A stretch of 64,000 bases of DNA, taken from Streptomyces sp. NBC_01549 (lineage in GTDB: Bacteria > Actinomycetota > Actinomycetes > Streptomycetales > Streptomycetaceae). Below the pieces are notes generated by a model. It was not told where the DNA came from. It saw only the letters and a program-made list of their open reading frames with translations, and did not search any database. Made by a program: the position numbers and the translations under genes. Where the stretch lies: the NCBI RefSeq assembly GCF_026339955.1, contig NZ_JAPEPW010000002.1:1426001-1490000 (forward strand), read 5' to 3'. Positions 36,093 through 43,977 of this stretch are shown here, one piece after another; within the stretch, counting starts at the first letter, position 1; each line of letters starts with the position of its first letter.

Positions 36093-36745
36093 AGGTCCTG
36101 ATCGCGGGCGCGGGCCGTCTCGGCACCCAGATCGCCCAGGTGCTCTCCGCCGCACGCAACGACGTCACCCTTGTCGAACGCGACGAGGACCGCTTCGCCG
36201 AACTAGAAGGCATGCCGTACGTACACCTGGTGGCCGGGGACGCCTGCGAGCCCGCACTGCTGGAGCGCGCGGGTGCGCTGACCTGCGACCTCGTCGTCGC
36301 CGCCACCGGCCGGGACGAGGACAACCTCGTCATCAGCCTGCTTGCCAAGCGCCGGTTCGACGTGGGGCGAGTGGCGGCGCGTGTCAACGACGCGGAGAAC
36401 GCCTGGCTCTTCGACTCACGGTGGGGCGTGGACGTCGCCGTGCCCGCGGCCACCCCGCTGATCTCCCTCATCGAGGAGGCCACCGGTGCCACGGACACGG
36501 TGGCGATGCTGCGGCTGAGCAAGGCGGGCGTCGAAGTCATCGAGACAGCGATCACCCAGGAGTCCCGCGCCGCGGGGCACTTGCTGGGCGAGATCACGCT
36601 GCCGGCCGGCACCGTCGTCGCCACCGTCGTACGCGACGGGCATCCGACGGTGCCGAGCCCCGAGGTGCGGCTCCTGCCGGGGGACGAACTCCTGCTCGTC
36701 TCGCACGAGGCCACCGAGCAGGAGATCCACGCGTCCTTCCAGTGA
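36089..36745 (+). CDS. TrkA-type potassium channel regulator, subunit 2
   Basis: A 218-residue RCK protein starting with GTG at 36089 (GTGA overlap with the upstream stop): VKVLIAGAGRLGTQIAQVLS, VTLVERDEDRFAELEGMPYV, VAGDACEPALLERAGALTCD, VVAATGRDEDNLVISLLAKR, and a TrkA-C part about 135-215 (SKAGVEVIETAITQESRAAG, LLPGDELLLVSHEATEQEIH). Same role as its partner. Comparable to the CeoB/CeoC (TrkA) pair of mycobacteria. Intact; translational coupling with the first gene is expected. Confidence 0.92.
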   Translation: MKVLIAGAGRLGTQIAQVLSAARNDVTLVERDEDRFAELEGMPYVHLVAGDACEPALLERAGALTCDLVVAATGRDEDNLVISLLAKRRFDVGRVAARVNDAENAWLFDSRWGVDVAVPAATPLISLIEEATGATDTVAMLRLSKAGVEVIETAITQESRAAGHLLGEITLPAGTVVATVVRDGHPTVPSPEVRLLPGDELLLVSHEATEQEIHASFQ

Positions 36746-36777
36746 CCGGCCCGGGCCGTCCCGGACCCCGGCTCAGG

Positions 36778-37221
36778 TCACGACGTCCCGGAGCGCACGA
36801 TCACGACCGGGCAGCTCGCGTGCTGCGACACATGCTGGCTGACGGAACCGAGCAGGGCGCGGGCAAACCCGCCCCTCCCGCGGCTGCCCACCACCAGGAC
36901 CTCAGCTCCCTCGGCGGACCGCAGCAGGACATCGACGGCATTGCCGTGCACCACGTGTGTCCTTACCGACCCGGCCGCGTCCGCGCCCAGCACGTCGATG
37001 AGCTCTTGCCGCATCCGCTGCCTGGCATCGTCCTCGTCGACGTCCACGTCCACGGCGGGCGCCGACCAGCCGTACAGCCCCGGCAGCTCCCACACAGCGA
37101 CCGCGTCCACGGTGCCGCCCACAAGGCCCGCGTAGCGAACGGCCCATCGCAGTGCCGCGTACGAAGACGTCGACCCGTCGACACCTACCACGATCTTCGG
37201 CTGGGAGACATCCGTGTCCAT
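36778..37221 (-). CDS. Single-domain universal stress protein
   Basis: A 147-residue USP: MDTDVSQPKIVVGVDGSTSS, YAGLVGGTVDAVAVWELPGL and the ATP loop GSRGRGGFARALLGSVSQHV with HASCPVVIV. The G-2x-G-9x-G(S) motif is complete, so nucleotide binding is expected. ATG at 37221 is preferred (GAGAGG); a start nine codons upstream is possible. Close in type to 9950-10411, suggesting duplication within the cluster. Convergent with the trkA pair. Intact. Confidence 0.92.
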   Translation of the reverse strand: MDTDVSQPKIVVGVDGSTSSYAALRWAVRYAGLVGGTVDAVAVWELPGLYGWSAPAVDVDVDEDDARQRMRQELIDVLGADAAGSVRTHVVHGNAVDVLLRSAEGAEVLVVGSRGRGGFARALLGSVSQHVSQHASCPVVIVRSGTS

Positions 37222-37525
37222 CTGTCCCACCTCTCCTACGGCCCTCACGCCGCCCGACCGGTAGTACCTTCACCTCCACGCTGCGCGAGGCATCACCACA
37301 CCGCGAGAGATGCAGCTCCTGGCGCATGACGGATGGCGCTGCGGTCAGCCTTCGTGGCGCGCTGTCCAGTCGGGTTCGGAACATCCCCACATCATGCCGG
37401 GACTCGAGATGCCGAGCGGCCCGGTCGCCTGCCACCCTGAAGGAGTGACACCGGCCCGGCGTGGTCCCGGTGGGGCGGTGCCTACCGAGCGGACGCCGCG
37501 GACCCCGGGGGACGGGAGTGCTGCC
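37222..37525. other. Intergenic region
   Basis: About 300 bases between the divergent USP and PAS genes. It should hold both promoters. No clear copy of the recurrent palindrome: the nearest candidate, GGGAC at 37400 with GGCCC at 37418, has the wrong spacing. Confidence 0.35.
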
Positions 37526-38356
37526 ATGACCACTTCAGGCAAGGGGCCGGGCGGTGACGCACCGGCAACATCGCAGGCCAGGGTCCTCTTGGACGCTGAC
37601 GGGGTGATCATGGAGTGGAGCGGGGAAGCCGAGGCATTGCTCGGTCACCGGCGCGAGGAGATGGTGGGCCGACCGCTGTCGCCGCTCCTCGTCCGGCCGG
37701 AGCCGGACGGGGAGGGAGGCGTTCCGCAGGCGCCGCCGGTCAGCGGCGGCTGCCGGGTGCGCCTGCGGGACCGGTCCGGTCTGCCGGTGGACGTCGAGTG
37801 GTGGATGTGGCCGCACATCAGCCCCAAGGGCCCGGCGACCTGGGCGGTGTTCCTCGCCGCCACGCGCGGTGCAGATCCGGGTGACTTCGACCGGGCGGTG
37901 CTGGACGCGTTGCTGACCGAGTCACCGGTGGGACTGCACGTTCTCGACACCGAACTGCGTCTGGTGCGGTTCAACACGGCCTCGCCAGGAATGCGCGACG
38001 TACGCGCCGAGGACGTCATCGGGAGACCGGCGCGCGAGGTCGCGCCCACCGTGGTGACCGACACCGTCGAGCATTTGCTGCGGCACGTCCTGAGCACGGG
38101 CGAGCCAGTCATCGACTTCGTCCAGCCAGGCTATCCGCCCGCCGATCGACAGGGAGAACATCTGTTCTCCCTATCGGCGTTCCGGCTGCGCAATCGCGCA
38201 GGAGAACCCCTTGGTGTGGCGTGCCACAAGGACGGGGGCGCGGGGTCGCCGGAGTACTCGCCGTACCGGGCGAGGAAGTACGCTGCGGCCTCCGGGGCGC
38301 CCAGCTGTTCCAGGTCCATGGCAAGGAAGGCGGCGTCGTCCAGGCCGTCGACGTAG
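37526..38356 (+). pseudogene. PAS-domain protein, 3' truncated
   Basis: ATG at 37526 opens MTTSGKGPGGDAPATSQARV. PAS 1 is about residues 20-120 (LLDADGVIMEWSGEAEALLG, RREEMVGRPLSPLLVRPEPD); PAS 2 about 125-225 (ALLTESPVGLHVLDTELRLV, RFNTASPGMRDVRAEDVIGR). At about 38217, just after FRLRNRAGEPLGV, the frame enters sequence that is the antisense of a kinase-like remnant, so the last 45 residues are foreign. Full-length relatives continue into a GAF and a SpoIIE phosphatase domain, lost here. The sensory half could still be made. Confidence 0.75.
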
Positions 38357-38590
38357 CGGAGCTGATCGTCGAACTCCAGGCAGTCCAGGACGCGGGGACC
38401 GTCCTCGAGGCAGAAGATGTCCTCGGCGAGCAGGTCGCCGTGGCCGTCGACCACCCTCCGCTGCTCGATGCGGGAGTCGAACAACCGCTTGCGACCGGCG
38501 AGGTAGCGGCGCGCGAGACTCTCGACCTCCGACACTCCGTCGGGCACGAGGCCGTTGGCGGCCAGCGCTCGGGCGGACGAGACGCTTCGC
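38217..38590 (-). pseudogene. Phosphotransferase (APH-like) C-terminal fragment
   Basis: The minus strand reads VSEVESLARRYLAGRKRLFD, RRVVDGHGDLLAEDIFCLED, VLDCLEFDDQLRYVDGLDDA, FLAMDLEQLGAPEAAAYFLA and YGEYSGDPAPPSL. HGDL and the downstream LEFDD are the catalytic-loop and metal motifs of aminoglycoside-phosphotransferase-like kinases, of the type often fused to an AAA ATPase domain. The N-lobe is missing, replaced by a USP fragment, and the C-terminus is cut at the join with the PAS gene. Confidence 0.75.
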
Positions 38591-38764
38591 CCAGTAGTTC
38601 TGATCGACTTCCGCGGGGACGCGGGGCGGTTCCGGCGCCAGCAGCGGCCACGCGTGCAGCAGGCGCAGGGTGAGCTTGCGCTTCTCGGCCTCGTCGGCGG
38701 CCCAGCGGGCAGCGGCAAGGCTCTCGGGCGAGCCGTCGAGGCCCACGGTGACGGCTGGTTGCAT
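38591..38764 (-). pseudogene. USP N-terminal fragment fused to the phosphotransferase remnant
   Basis: ATG at 38764 (TGGAGG site) opens MQPAVTVGLDGSPESLAAAR, then EKRKLTLRLLHAWPLLAPEP and VPAEVDQNYWAKRLV, the first half of a USP domain. At about 38590, with a frame change, it passes into ALAANGLVPDGVSEVE of the phosphotransferase remnant. A chimeric short product is possible. The start and regulatory region look original, so the deletion removed the rest of a tandem USP and the kinase N-lobe. Confidence 0.75.
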
Positions 38765-38961
38765 GGCGGCGGCCTCCATCTAGTAAGAAGCTGGAAATGA
38801 CCGTGGACGAGTCCGATCGGATGGAGGGTCCGGACCTCGCCTGTATGCCGAGCGCGGTGCGTTCTCTCATTCGAGGATCACCCCGATCGATTCCTCGGCG
38901 CATGTGGATCTGTGGAGGAGGGCCGGACGCGTCGAATCCGGCACGAGAGGAGACAGGGGCG

Positions 38962-39780
38962 GTGACGATTCCCGTGGTGGTCGGCGTCGACGGATCCGAG
39001 GCGAGCCTGGAGGCGGTCGACTGGGCCGCCGACGAGGCGGTCCGGCACGGGGTGCCGCTCCATATCCTGCACGCTGCGACTGGGGGCCACGAAGCGTCGG
39101 GCCTGATCACCACTGCCTCGGAACGGGCCAGGCAGGGCACTCCCACGGTGCGGCTGTCGAGCGAGGTGTCGTATGAGGACGCGGCCTCCGCCCTGATCGA
39201 CATCGGGCGCAACGCCTTCGCCTTGGTTCTCGGGTCCAGAGGGCTTGGAGACCTCGACGAACTGCTCCTGGGGTCGGTCAGCCTCGCCGTGGCAGCGCGA
39301 GCCGACTGCCCGGTCGTCGTGGTCCGCGGCGCAGTGACGCACCGGGAGGCCCGGTTCGGAAGCGTCGTCGTCGGAGTCGAGGACGAAAAGAGCAGCGGCA
39401 CGGCCCTGGGGTTCGCTTTCCGCGAGGCCCAGGTGCGGCGCTGTCGGCTGGTGGCAGTGCACGCCTGGAGCGCACCGGTCGGTATTTTCAGCACACCTCA
39501 GGCCCCGTCGTGGCCGCTGGAGGCGCACCTCCGCTCGCCAGCGCAGGTGCTCGACGACGCCCTGCGCGGGTTGGCGGAGCGGCACCGCGACGTCCTGGTC
39601 GAGCGGCGGCTGATCGAGACACCGGCACGCCAGGCACTGCTGGAAGCGGCGTCAGGAGCGGACCTTCTGATCGTCGGCGCCCGCCCTCGGCTGGTGCATC
39701 GGGGCCTGCAACTGGGCCTGATCAATCATGCGGTACTGCATCACGCGCCGTGTCCCACTGCGGTCGTACCACAAATATGA
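38962..39780 (+). CDS. Tandem-domain universal stress protein
   Basis: A 272-residue protein, GTG start at 38962 (GAGAGGAGA). Domain 1: VTIPVVVGVDGSEASLEAVD, LGSRGLGDLDELLLGSVSLA, VAARADCPVVVVRGAV. Domain 2: VVVGVEDEKSSGTALGFAFR, VAVHAWSAPVGIFST, VGARPRLVHRGLQLGLINHA, HHAPCPTAVVPQ. Domain 1 keeps the ATP-binding loop (with acidic changes); domain 2 has the GARPRLVHRG variant common in the second half of tandem USPs. Divergent from the USP fragment at 38764. Intact. Confidence 0.93.
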   Translation: MTIPVVVGVDGSEASLEAVDWAADEAVRHGVPLHILHAATGGHEASGLITTASERARQGTPTVRLSSEVSYEDAASALIDIGRNAFALVLGSRGLGDLDELLLGSVSLAVAARADCPVVVVRGAVTHREARFGSVVVGVEDEKSSGTALGFAFREAQVRRCRLVAVHAWSAPVGIFSTPQAPSWPLEAHLRSPAQVLDDALRGLAERHRDVLVERRLIETPARQALLEAASGADLLIVGARPRLVHRGLQLGLINHAVLHHAPCPTAVVPQI

Positions 39781-39831
39781 CCGCCACAAGGCTGAGATGG
39801 ACCGTCTTCGGGGCCGGACGCCGTTCCCGAA

Positions 39832-39845
39832 GGGACTTTCGGCCC
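39832..39845. promoter_or_regulatory. DosR/OsdR-like palindrome, closest to the mycobacterial form
   Basis: GGGAC-TTTC-GGCCC, 77 bp upstream of the Rv1733c-type gene. The GGGACTTT half is the form best known from M. tuberculosis DosR boxes. Confidence 0.6.
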
Positions 39846-39921
39846 CGTGACCGAAGCCCACTGTCGGTCGATTGTGGGACGAGGTGGGGGAACGGACCAG
39901 CAACGTGCTGGAGGCCGCATC

Positions 39922-40527
39922 ATGAGCGCACAAGGTTCGTCGTCCGCATCCGGTCCGCCCCGGCCGCGCAAAGGCAACGCGTCACATGGGGCGAACCCTC
40001 TGAGGCGTACGTCCGACAGGTTCGAATCCTGGTTCCGCCGCGTCCTGATGCTCCTCCTCGTTCTCGGACTGCCGGTGGCCGCGCTCAGCGCGGGGCTGAC
40101 GGCGTACGAGTCATCCATGCGCACCGTGCAGGCCCAGGCTGCGGAACGACACGAGGTCACCGCCCGAGTGACGTCGAACATGCCGGGCGACGACCGTGTG
40201 TCGAAGCAACCGGCGCAGATCCGCTGGACCGAGCGGAACGGCATCGTGCGCACGGGAGGCACCCTCGTGGAACCGGGAACACCCAAGGGCGCCACCATGC
40301 GGGTGTGGGTGGACCGGGACGGAACCATCACCGGTGCACCAATGAACGCGGTCAGCGCAATGGGCAACGGCTGGTTCGTGGGTGGCATGACGGCACTCTG
40401 TGTGGTCGCCGGGTTCTACACGGCACGAGCAGCCATGCGCCTCGCGTTGGACCGGAAAAGGTACGCGCAGTGGGACGTCGAATGGGACCTGGTGGAGCCG
40501 CTGTGGTCCGAGCGCTTCCGCCAGTGA
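39922..40527 (+). CDS. Rv1733c-type two-TM membrane protein
   Basis: A 201-residue protein from ATG 39922 (GGAGG): N-terminal basic region with NPLRRTSDRFESWFRR, TM 1 (VLMLLLVLGLPVAALSAGL, about 43-63), a loop of about 90 residues (IRWTERNGIVRTGGTLVEPG, MRVWVDRDGTITGAPMNAV), TM 2 (about 150-172), and a C-terminal ALDRKRYAQWDVEWDLVEPL. The same plan as M. tuberculosis Rv1733c, a DosR-regulated membrane antigen of unknown function. Preceded by the best DosR-like site of the window. Intact. Confidence 0.88.
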   Translation: MSAQGSSSASGPPRPRKGNASHGANPLRRTSDRFESWFRRVLMLLLVLGLPVAALSAGLTAYESSMRTVQAQAAERHEVTARVTSNMPGDDRVSKQPAQIRWTERNGIVRTGGTLVEPGTPKGATMRVWVDRDGTITGAPMNAVSAMGNGWFVGGMTALCVVAGFYTARAAMRLALDRKRYAQWDVEWDLVEPLWSERFRQ

Positions 40528-40646
40528 CGCGCACGACCGGACGGGTGCCGAGGAAGTGCGGTCGATGATTTCTGCGCAGGATCTCCCGAGCCCGAAACCA
40601 ACTGGTTCGGATCATATCGGCCCGGACTGGAACGAGGAGGAAGGCA

Positions 40647-40868
40647 ATGTCGTTCGAAGAGGTGGAGACGAACCTTCCGCTCACCGGCCACGGAACCGCG
40701 CACTGCCATCCGGCGGATACGAACCTGCCGGAAATCGGTGACGAACTGGCGGCAGGCCGGGCCATGAACGACCTCGCCCACCAGCTGCTGAACGCCGCCG
40801 GGCACGACATCCAAGGCATGGGTGCTGCCCCGGTGAGCACCCGTCAGCCAGCTGGATGGCCCATGTGA
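40647..40868 (+). CDS. DUF1876-type small protein
   Basis: A 73-residue product from ATG 40647 (GAGGAGGAA): MSFEEVETNLPLTGHGTAHC, then HPADTNLPEIGDELAAGRAM, NDLAHQLLNAAGHDIQ. The second half matches DUF1876 (usually 85-100 residues with an N-terminal beta hairpin of the type WxVxIxxxExxxxTxA). The N-terminal 20-25 residues are shorter than usual, so an N-terminal deletion is possible, but the ribosome site is strong. Function unknown. Confidence 0.7.
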   Translation: MSFEEVETNLPLTGHGTAHCHPADTNLPEIGDELAAGRAMNDLAHQLLNAAGHDIQGMGAAPVSTRQPAGWPM

Positions 40869-40951
40869 AACCCGGCGGATTCCAGAGGGATCATCCATGA
40901 CAGATCCCGCGTACAACGTCGGAGGCCGGCTGCCGTGCCTGCCTGCCCTCG

Positions 40952-41626
40952 TCAGGCGCCGGTGGGGGAAGGGCTGGCGTCATCCGTCCGGTACGCGATG
41001 TGGTCGGCGACCGAGACAACGCCGTCGACGCGGCGGCACAGCTCCTCGATGACAGGGATCAGACTCCGGAACTCCACGGACCCGCCGAGGGCGACCCTCC
41101 CGTCGCGCACCTCGACCGTCACCTCCGAGGGACCGAGCCTCATCGTGCGCCGCAGCACGTCCGCCGCGATCTCGTCGCGGATGGCGTCGTCACGGCGCAG
41201 GAAGATCCGCAGCAGATCACCACGACTGACGATGCCCAGGAGCCGGTCCGCCTCGTCCACCACAGGCAGCCGCTTGACGTGCTGGGCCTCCATGAGGCGC
41301 GCAGCCTCGACCACACTCCACTCCGGACGTGCGCAGACCGCGGGAGCCGACATCAGTTCCTCGGCGCGGGAACCCTCGGCCTTGGCCCGCTCCCAGGCCT
41401 CCAGGTGCGGAACGGGGATCCTGCCTGACGGATCGGCCTGGTCTGCGCTCTTGCGCAGCAGGTCGGCCTCGGACACCAGACCCATGGGACGGTTCAGATC
41501 GTCCACCACGGGCACGGCGGTGACGTCGTTCTCCGCCAGCAGCCTGACGAGCTCTTTGAACGGCGTGTCACGCCGCGCCCGGACGACGCCCCGGGTCATG
41601 AGCTCTTCGACCGTTCGGTGGTGCAT
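40952..41626 (-). CDS. CBS-CBS-BON protein
   Basis: A 224-residue protein: MHHRTVEELMTRGVVRARRD, CBS 1 about 5-60 (LLAENDVTAVPVVDDLNRPM, LVSEADLLRKSADQ), CBS 2 about 92-150 (LMSAPAVCARPEWSVVEAAR, VKRLPVVDEADRLLGIVSRG), BON about 158-215 (VTVEVRDGRVALGGSVEFR). ATG at 41626 with GGGAGG. Nearest in type to 13940-14611 (same RRDTxFK, ARPxWSVVEAAR, IREEI/IRDEI features), a duplicate pair within the cluster. Intact. Confidence 0.93.
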   Translation of the reverse strand: MHHRTVEELMTRGVVRARRDTPFKELVRLLAENDVTAVPVVDDLNRPMGLVSEADLLRKSADQADPSGRIPVPHLEAWERAKAEGSRAEELMSAPAVCARPEWSVVEAARLMEAQHVKRLPVVDEADRLLGIVSRGDLLRIFLRRDDAIRDEIAADVLRRTMRLGPSEVTVEVRDGRVALGGSVEFRSLIPVIEELCRRVDGVVSVADHIAYRTDDASPSPTGA

Positions 41627-41743
41627 GTCGCCTCCCGGATACGGGCCGCCCACCTCGCGGACAGCAGGGCTCTCGTCCCATGCGGCGGCGTGTCCCGCGT
41701 GGCAGGTTGGATACACCACCATTCTGAGCAGAGGGCGGCGATC

Positions 41744-41977
41744 ATGCGAGCTCACCTCGGCGACCAACTCGTCATCGAAAGCCCGACCACTGGCGGCGCC
41801 AAGCGCGACGGCGAGATCGTCGGGCTCCACCACGAGGACGGAACGCCTCCCTACGACTTGCACTGGTCGGACACGGACGAAGTGACGTTCGTCTTCCCCG
41901 GGCCCCGACGCGCACATCCGCCATCTCGAGCACGAACGGCCCGGGACCACCCACGCGTCACAGCAGGGCACGGGTGA
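41744..41977 (+). CDS. DUF1918 protein, C-terminus probably frameshifted
   Basis: ATG at 41744 opens MRAHLGDQLVIESPTTGGAK, then RDGEIVGLHHEDGTPPYDLH and EVTFVFPGP, the DUF1918 core. At about 41903 an extra C in GGGCCCC puts the natural tail PDAHIRHLEHERPG into the next frame; the product as read ends in an unrelated RRAHPPSRARTARD tail. The domain itself is nearly complete, so it may fold. The shifted frame continues without a stop into the HTH/PNPOx gene downstream. Confidence 0.75.
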   Translation: MRAHLGDQLVIESPTTGGAKRDGEIVGLHHEDGTPPYDLHWSDTDEVTFVFPGPRRAHPPSRARTARDHPRVTAGHG

Positions 41978-42044
41978 GGCGGAGGCCCTGCCCGCGGCTG
42001 CCCCACCAACCGATGCAGCCCATCCTGGCGACATCGGCCGGCGT

Positions 42045-42665
42045 GTGGGCGTCGAACGCCGGAGACAGGGGCTCAGCCGGGAGGAAACAGCCCGCCGCGC
42101 CCGAATGTCGCCCCACTACCTGGCATACCTGGAGGAACGGCCCGCCAACCCCACGATGGCGGCTCTCATCAGGCTGGCCGACGCGCTGGGTACCACGGTC
42201 ACCGCTCTGCTCGGCGGAGGCATCGATCTCCCGCCCGGACAAGGCCACGCACTGCTGAACCCTCAGCTGTTGGACCTCAGCCCGGACGAATGCCGCACTC
42301 TGCTCTCCACGCACGGCGTCGGGCGCGTCGCAGTATCGGCGTCCGACGGCCGCCCGGCGGTCGTACCGGTCAACTACGAGGTCGTCGATGAAGCCATCGT
42401 CTTCCGCACCGCGCCCGACTCCGTAGCCGCATCTGCTCTGGAAACGGAAGTCGCCTTCGAGGTCGACCACGTGGACGAGGCTCTGCGCCAGGGCTGGAGC
42501 GTGCTCGCCGTCGGCCCCGCGAGCGTCGTGACGGAGCCCGACGCCGTGCGCCGTCTCACCCAACGCGCCCACACCACGCCATGGCCCGGCGGCGAACGCG
42601 AGATGTGGGTGGCGATCCGGCCCACGAGCCTCACGGGCCGTCGCATCACTCCGGCCGATCAGTAG
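42045..42665 (+). CDS. HTH plus PNPOx-type flavin-binding protein
   Basis: The first usable start is GTG 42045, but the frame is open upstream through DAAHPGDIGRRVG and back to the DUF1918 gene; family members include this DIGRR part, so the real start is probably near 41970-42010 and may have lost its ATG (an ACG stands at a likely place). It has an XRE HTH (GLSREETARRARMSPHYLAY, LADALGTTVTALLGGG), then a pyridoxamine-phosphate-oxidase-like domain: CRTLLSTHGVGRVAVSASDG, VVPVNYEVVDEAIVFRTAPD, VAFEVDHVDEALRQGWSVLA. Likely a flavin or redox-linked regulator. The broken paralogue is at 1865-2104. Confidence 0.8.
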   Translation: MGVERRRQGLSREETARRARMSPHYLAYLEERPANPTMAALIRLADALGTTVTALLGGGIDLPPGQGHALLNPQLLDLSPDECRTLLSTHGVGRVAVSASDGRPAVVPVNYEVVDEAIVFRTAPDSVAASALETEVAFEVDHVDEALRQGWSVLAVGPASVVTEPDAVRRLTQRAHTTPWPGGEREMWVAIRPTSLTGRRITPADQ

Positions 42666-42779
42666 ACGCCGATGCGCTGGTGAAGTACTGGCCCCTCCAC
42701 CGACCCTAGAGGGGAGGCTCCGGTAAGCCGGCACACCCAATCCGACGAACGGGTGCGGCCCTGATCAACGGCCCAGGGG

Positions 42780-43100
42780 TCTCCCCGCCCATCGATGCAC
42801 AACGCGCAGCCTTTGCGCCTCCGGTATTTCCGCCGCAGCCCCACTTTCGTGCTGCGCGCTGACTTCGAGCGCGCCCTACCGCACTCCGACCCCAACATCC
42901 GCATCCTTCACCTCGACCGCAGCCCCCGTTGAACCTGAGGGTCGCCGTGGTCCACGAAGGCCGGCACCCGGAATCCCGGCTGCCGCTCGGCTCTGCCGGC
43001 CAGGCGCTGCTCGCGAGCGAGCGGTTGATCGGCGACACAACGTCGACAGCGCTCTCGACGCGCTGTACCCGGTGATCCACCAGCGGCACAGGAGCCGCTG
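42780..43100 (+). pseudogene. Acg-type nitroreductase, 5' remnant
   Basis: The plus strand reads SMHNAQPLRLRYFRRSPTFV, LRADFERALPHSDPN; after a shift LNLRVAVVHEGRHPESRLPL and finally ALYPVIHQRHRSR. These are, in order, the flavin-site and linker blocks of the Acg family (compare 32675-33664: SLHNAQPWRFRFL, LHPAISRRHSSR). No start codon is present in the right place, and the C-terminal two thirds are lost where the CBS gene at 43102 begins. Confidence 0.8.
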
Positions 43101-43101
43101 C

Positions 43102-43779
43102 TCACTGCGTGGTCTCGGGTCCACTCGGGGCGGCATCCTCGCCGCTGAGCCGGGACTCGACGCCCACCACGCCCTCCAGAGCGTGGACGAGGCGCTCGGC
43201 AACCCAGATGAGCGAGGTGTCGTGCACGCGTCCGCGGAGTGTGACGACCCCGTCCCGCACGGACACGTGGATGGCGTGACTGACCGTGGGGAACAGGTAG
43301 GACACCACGGTACGGCGGACTTCCTCCTCGATGTCCGCGTCTGAGCGCAGGAAAACCTTCAACAGGTCGCCTCGGCTGACGATGCCGCAAAGCCTGTCCT
43401 CGTCATCGACCACGGGCAGCAGCTTGACGTGCTTCTTGGCCATGATCTGGGCTGCCTGGGCCAAGGTCACGTCGGGGCGAACCGTGGCAGCGGGCGTACT
43501 CATGAGCTCCTCAGCGGTCAGCGCCTCAGCCTTGGCCAGGGCGGACCGACGACGGATCCGATCGTGGCGGGTGAGTCCGCATTCCCGGAACTCCTCCTTG
43601 GGCAGCAAGTCGGCCTCGGAGACGACGCCGACCACCCGCCCCTCGCCCTCCACGACCGGCACGGCACTGACCTGCCGCTGCTCCATGGCCCGCACGATCT
43701 CCTTGAACCGCGCGTCGCGCCCGACGGCCACCACCGGCAGGGTCATCACATCGCTCACGATGTGCGGAGCTTCAGGCAT
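43102..43779 (-). CDS. CBS-CBS-BON protein
   Basis: A 225-residue protein: MPEAPHIVSDVMTLPVVAVG, CBS 1 about 8-65 (VSAVPVVEGEGRVVGVVSEA), CBS 2 about 88-145 (LMSTPAATVRPDVTLAQAAQ, VKLLPVVDDEDRLCGIVSRG), BON about 155-215 (IHVSVRDGVVTLRGRVHDT). The 3' end abuts the nitroreductase remnant. Same group as 21040, 22434 and 27461. No convincing palindrome was found upstream. Intact. Confidence 0.93.
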   Translation of the reverse strand: MPEAPHIVSDVMTLPVVAVGRDARFKEIVRAMEQRQVSAVPVVEGEGRVVGVVSEADLLPKEEFRECGLTRHDRIRRRSALAKAEALTAEELMSTPAATVRPDVTLAQAAQIMAKKHVKLLPVVDDEDRLCGIVSRGDLLKVFLRSDADIEEEVRRTVVSYLFPTVSHAIHVSVRDGVVTLRGRVHDTSLIWVAERLVHALEGVVGVESRLSGEDAAPSGPETTQ

Positions 43780-43977
43780 GTCCTGGTCCTTCAGGGGCGT
43801 GCCGAATCAACTGGTTCGGCCGTATGCCTCCAGCATCACCGAGACCCAGCGTGCCGCAATCCGGCCGAAGGCATCCCGCTCCGGGACCCGGTTGGTACGT
43901 CGCGCCGGTACTGGGACGGTGCGACGGTATTCACAGGTGGACCTTTCGGCAGCCAGACGAAGAAGGCGGTGACGGCG

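Noticed and set aside
37381..37425. Palindrome copy upstream of the PAS and USP genes
   Set aside because: GGGAC and GGCCC are 13 bases apart, which does not fit the pattern.
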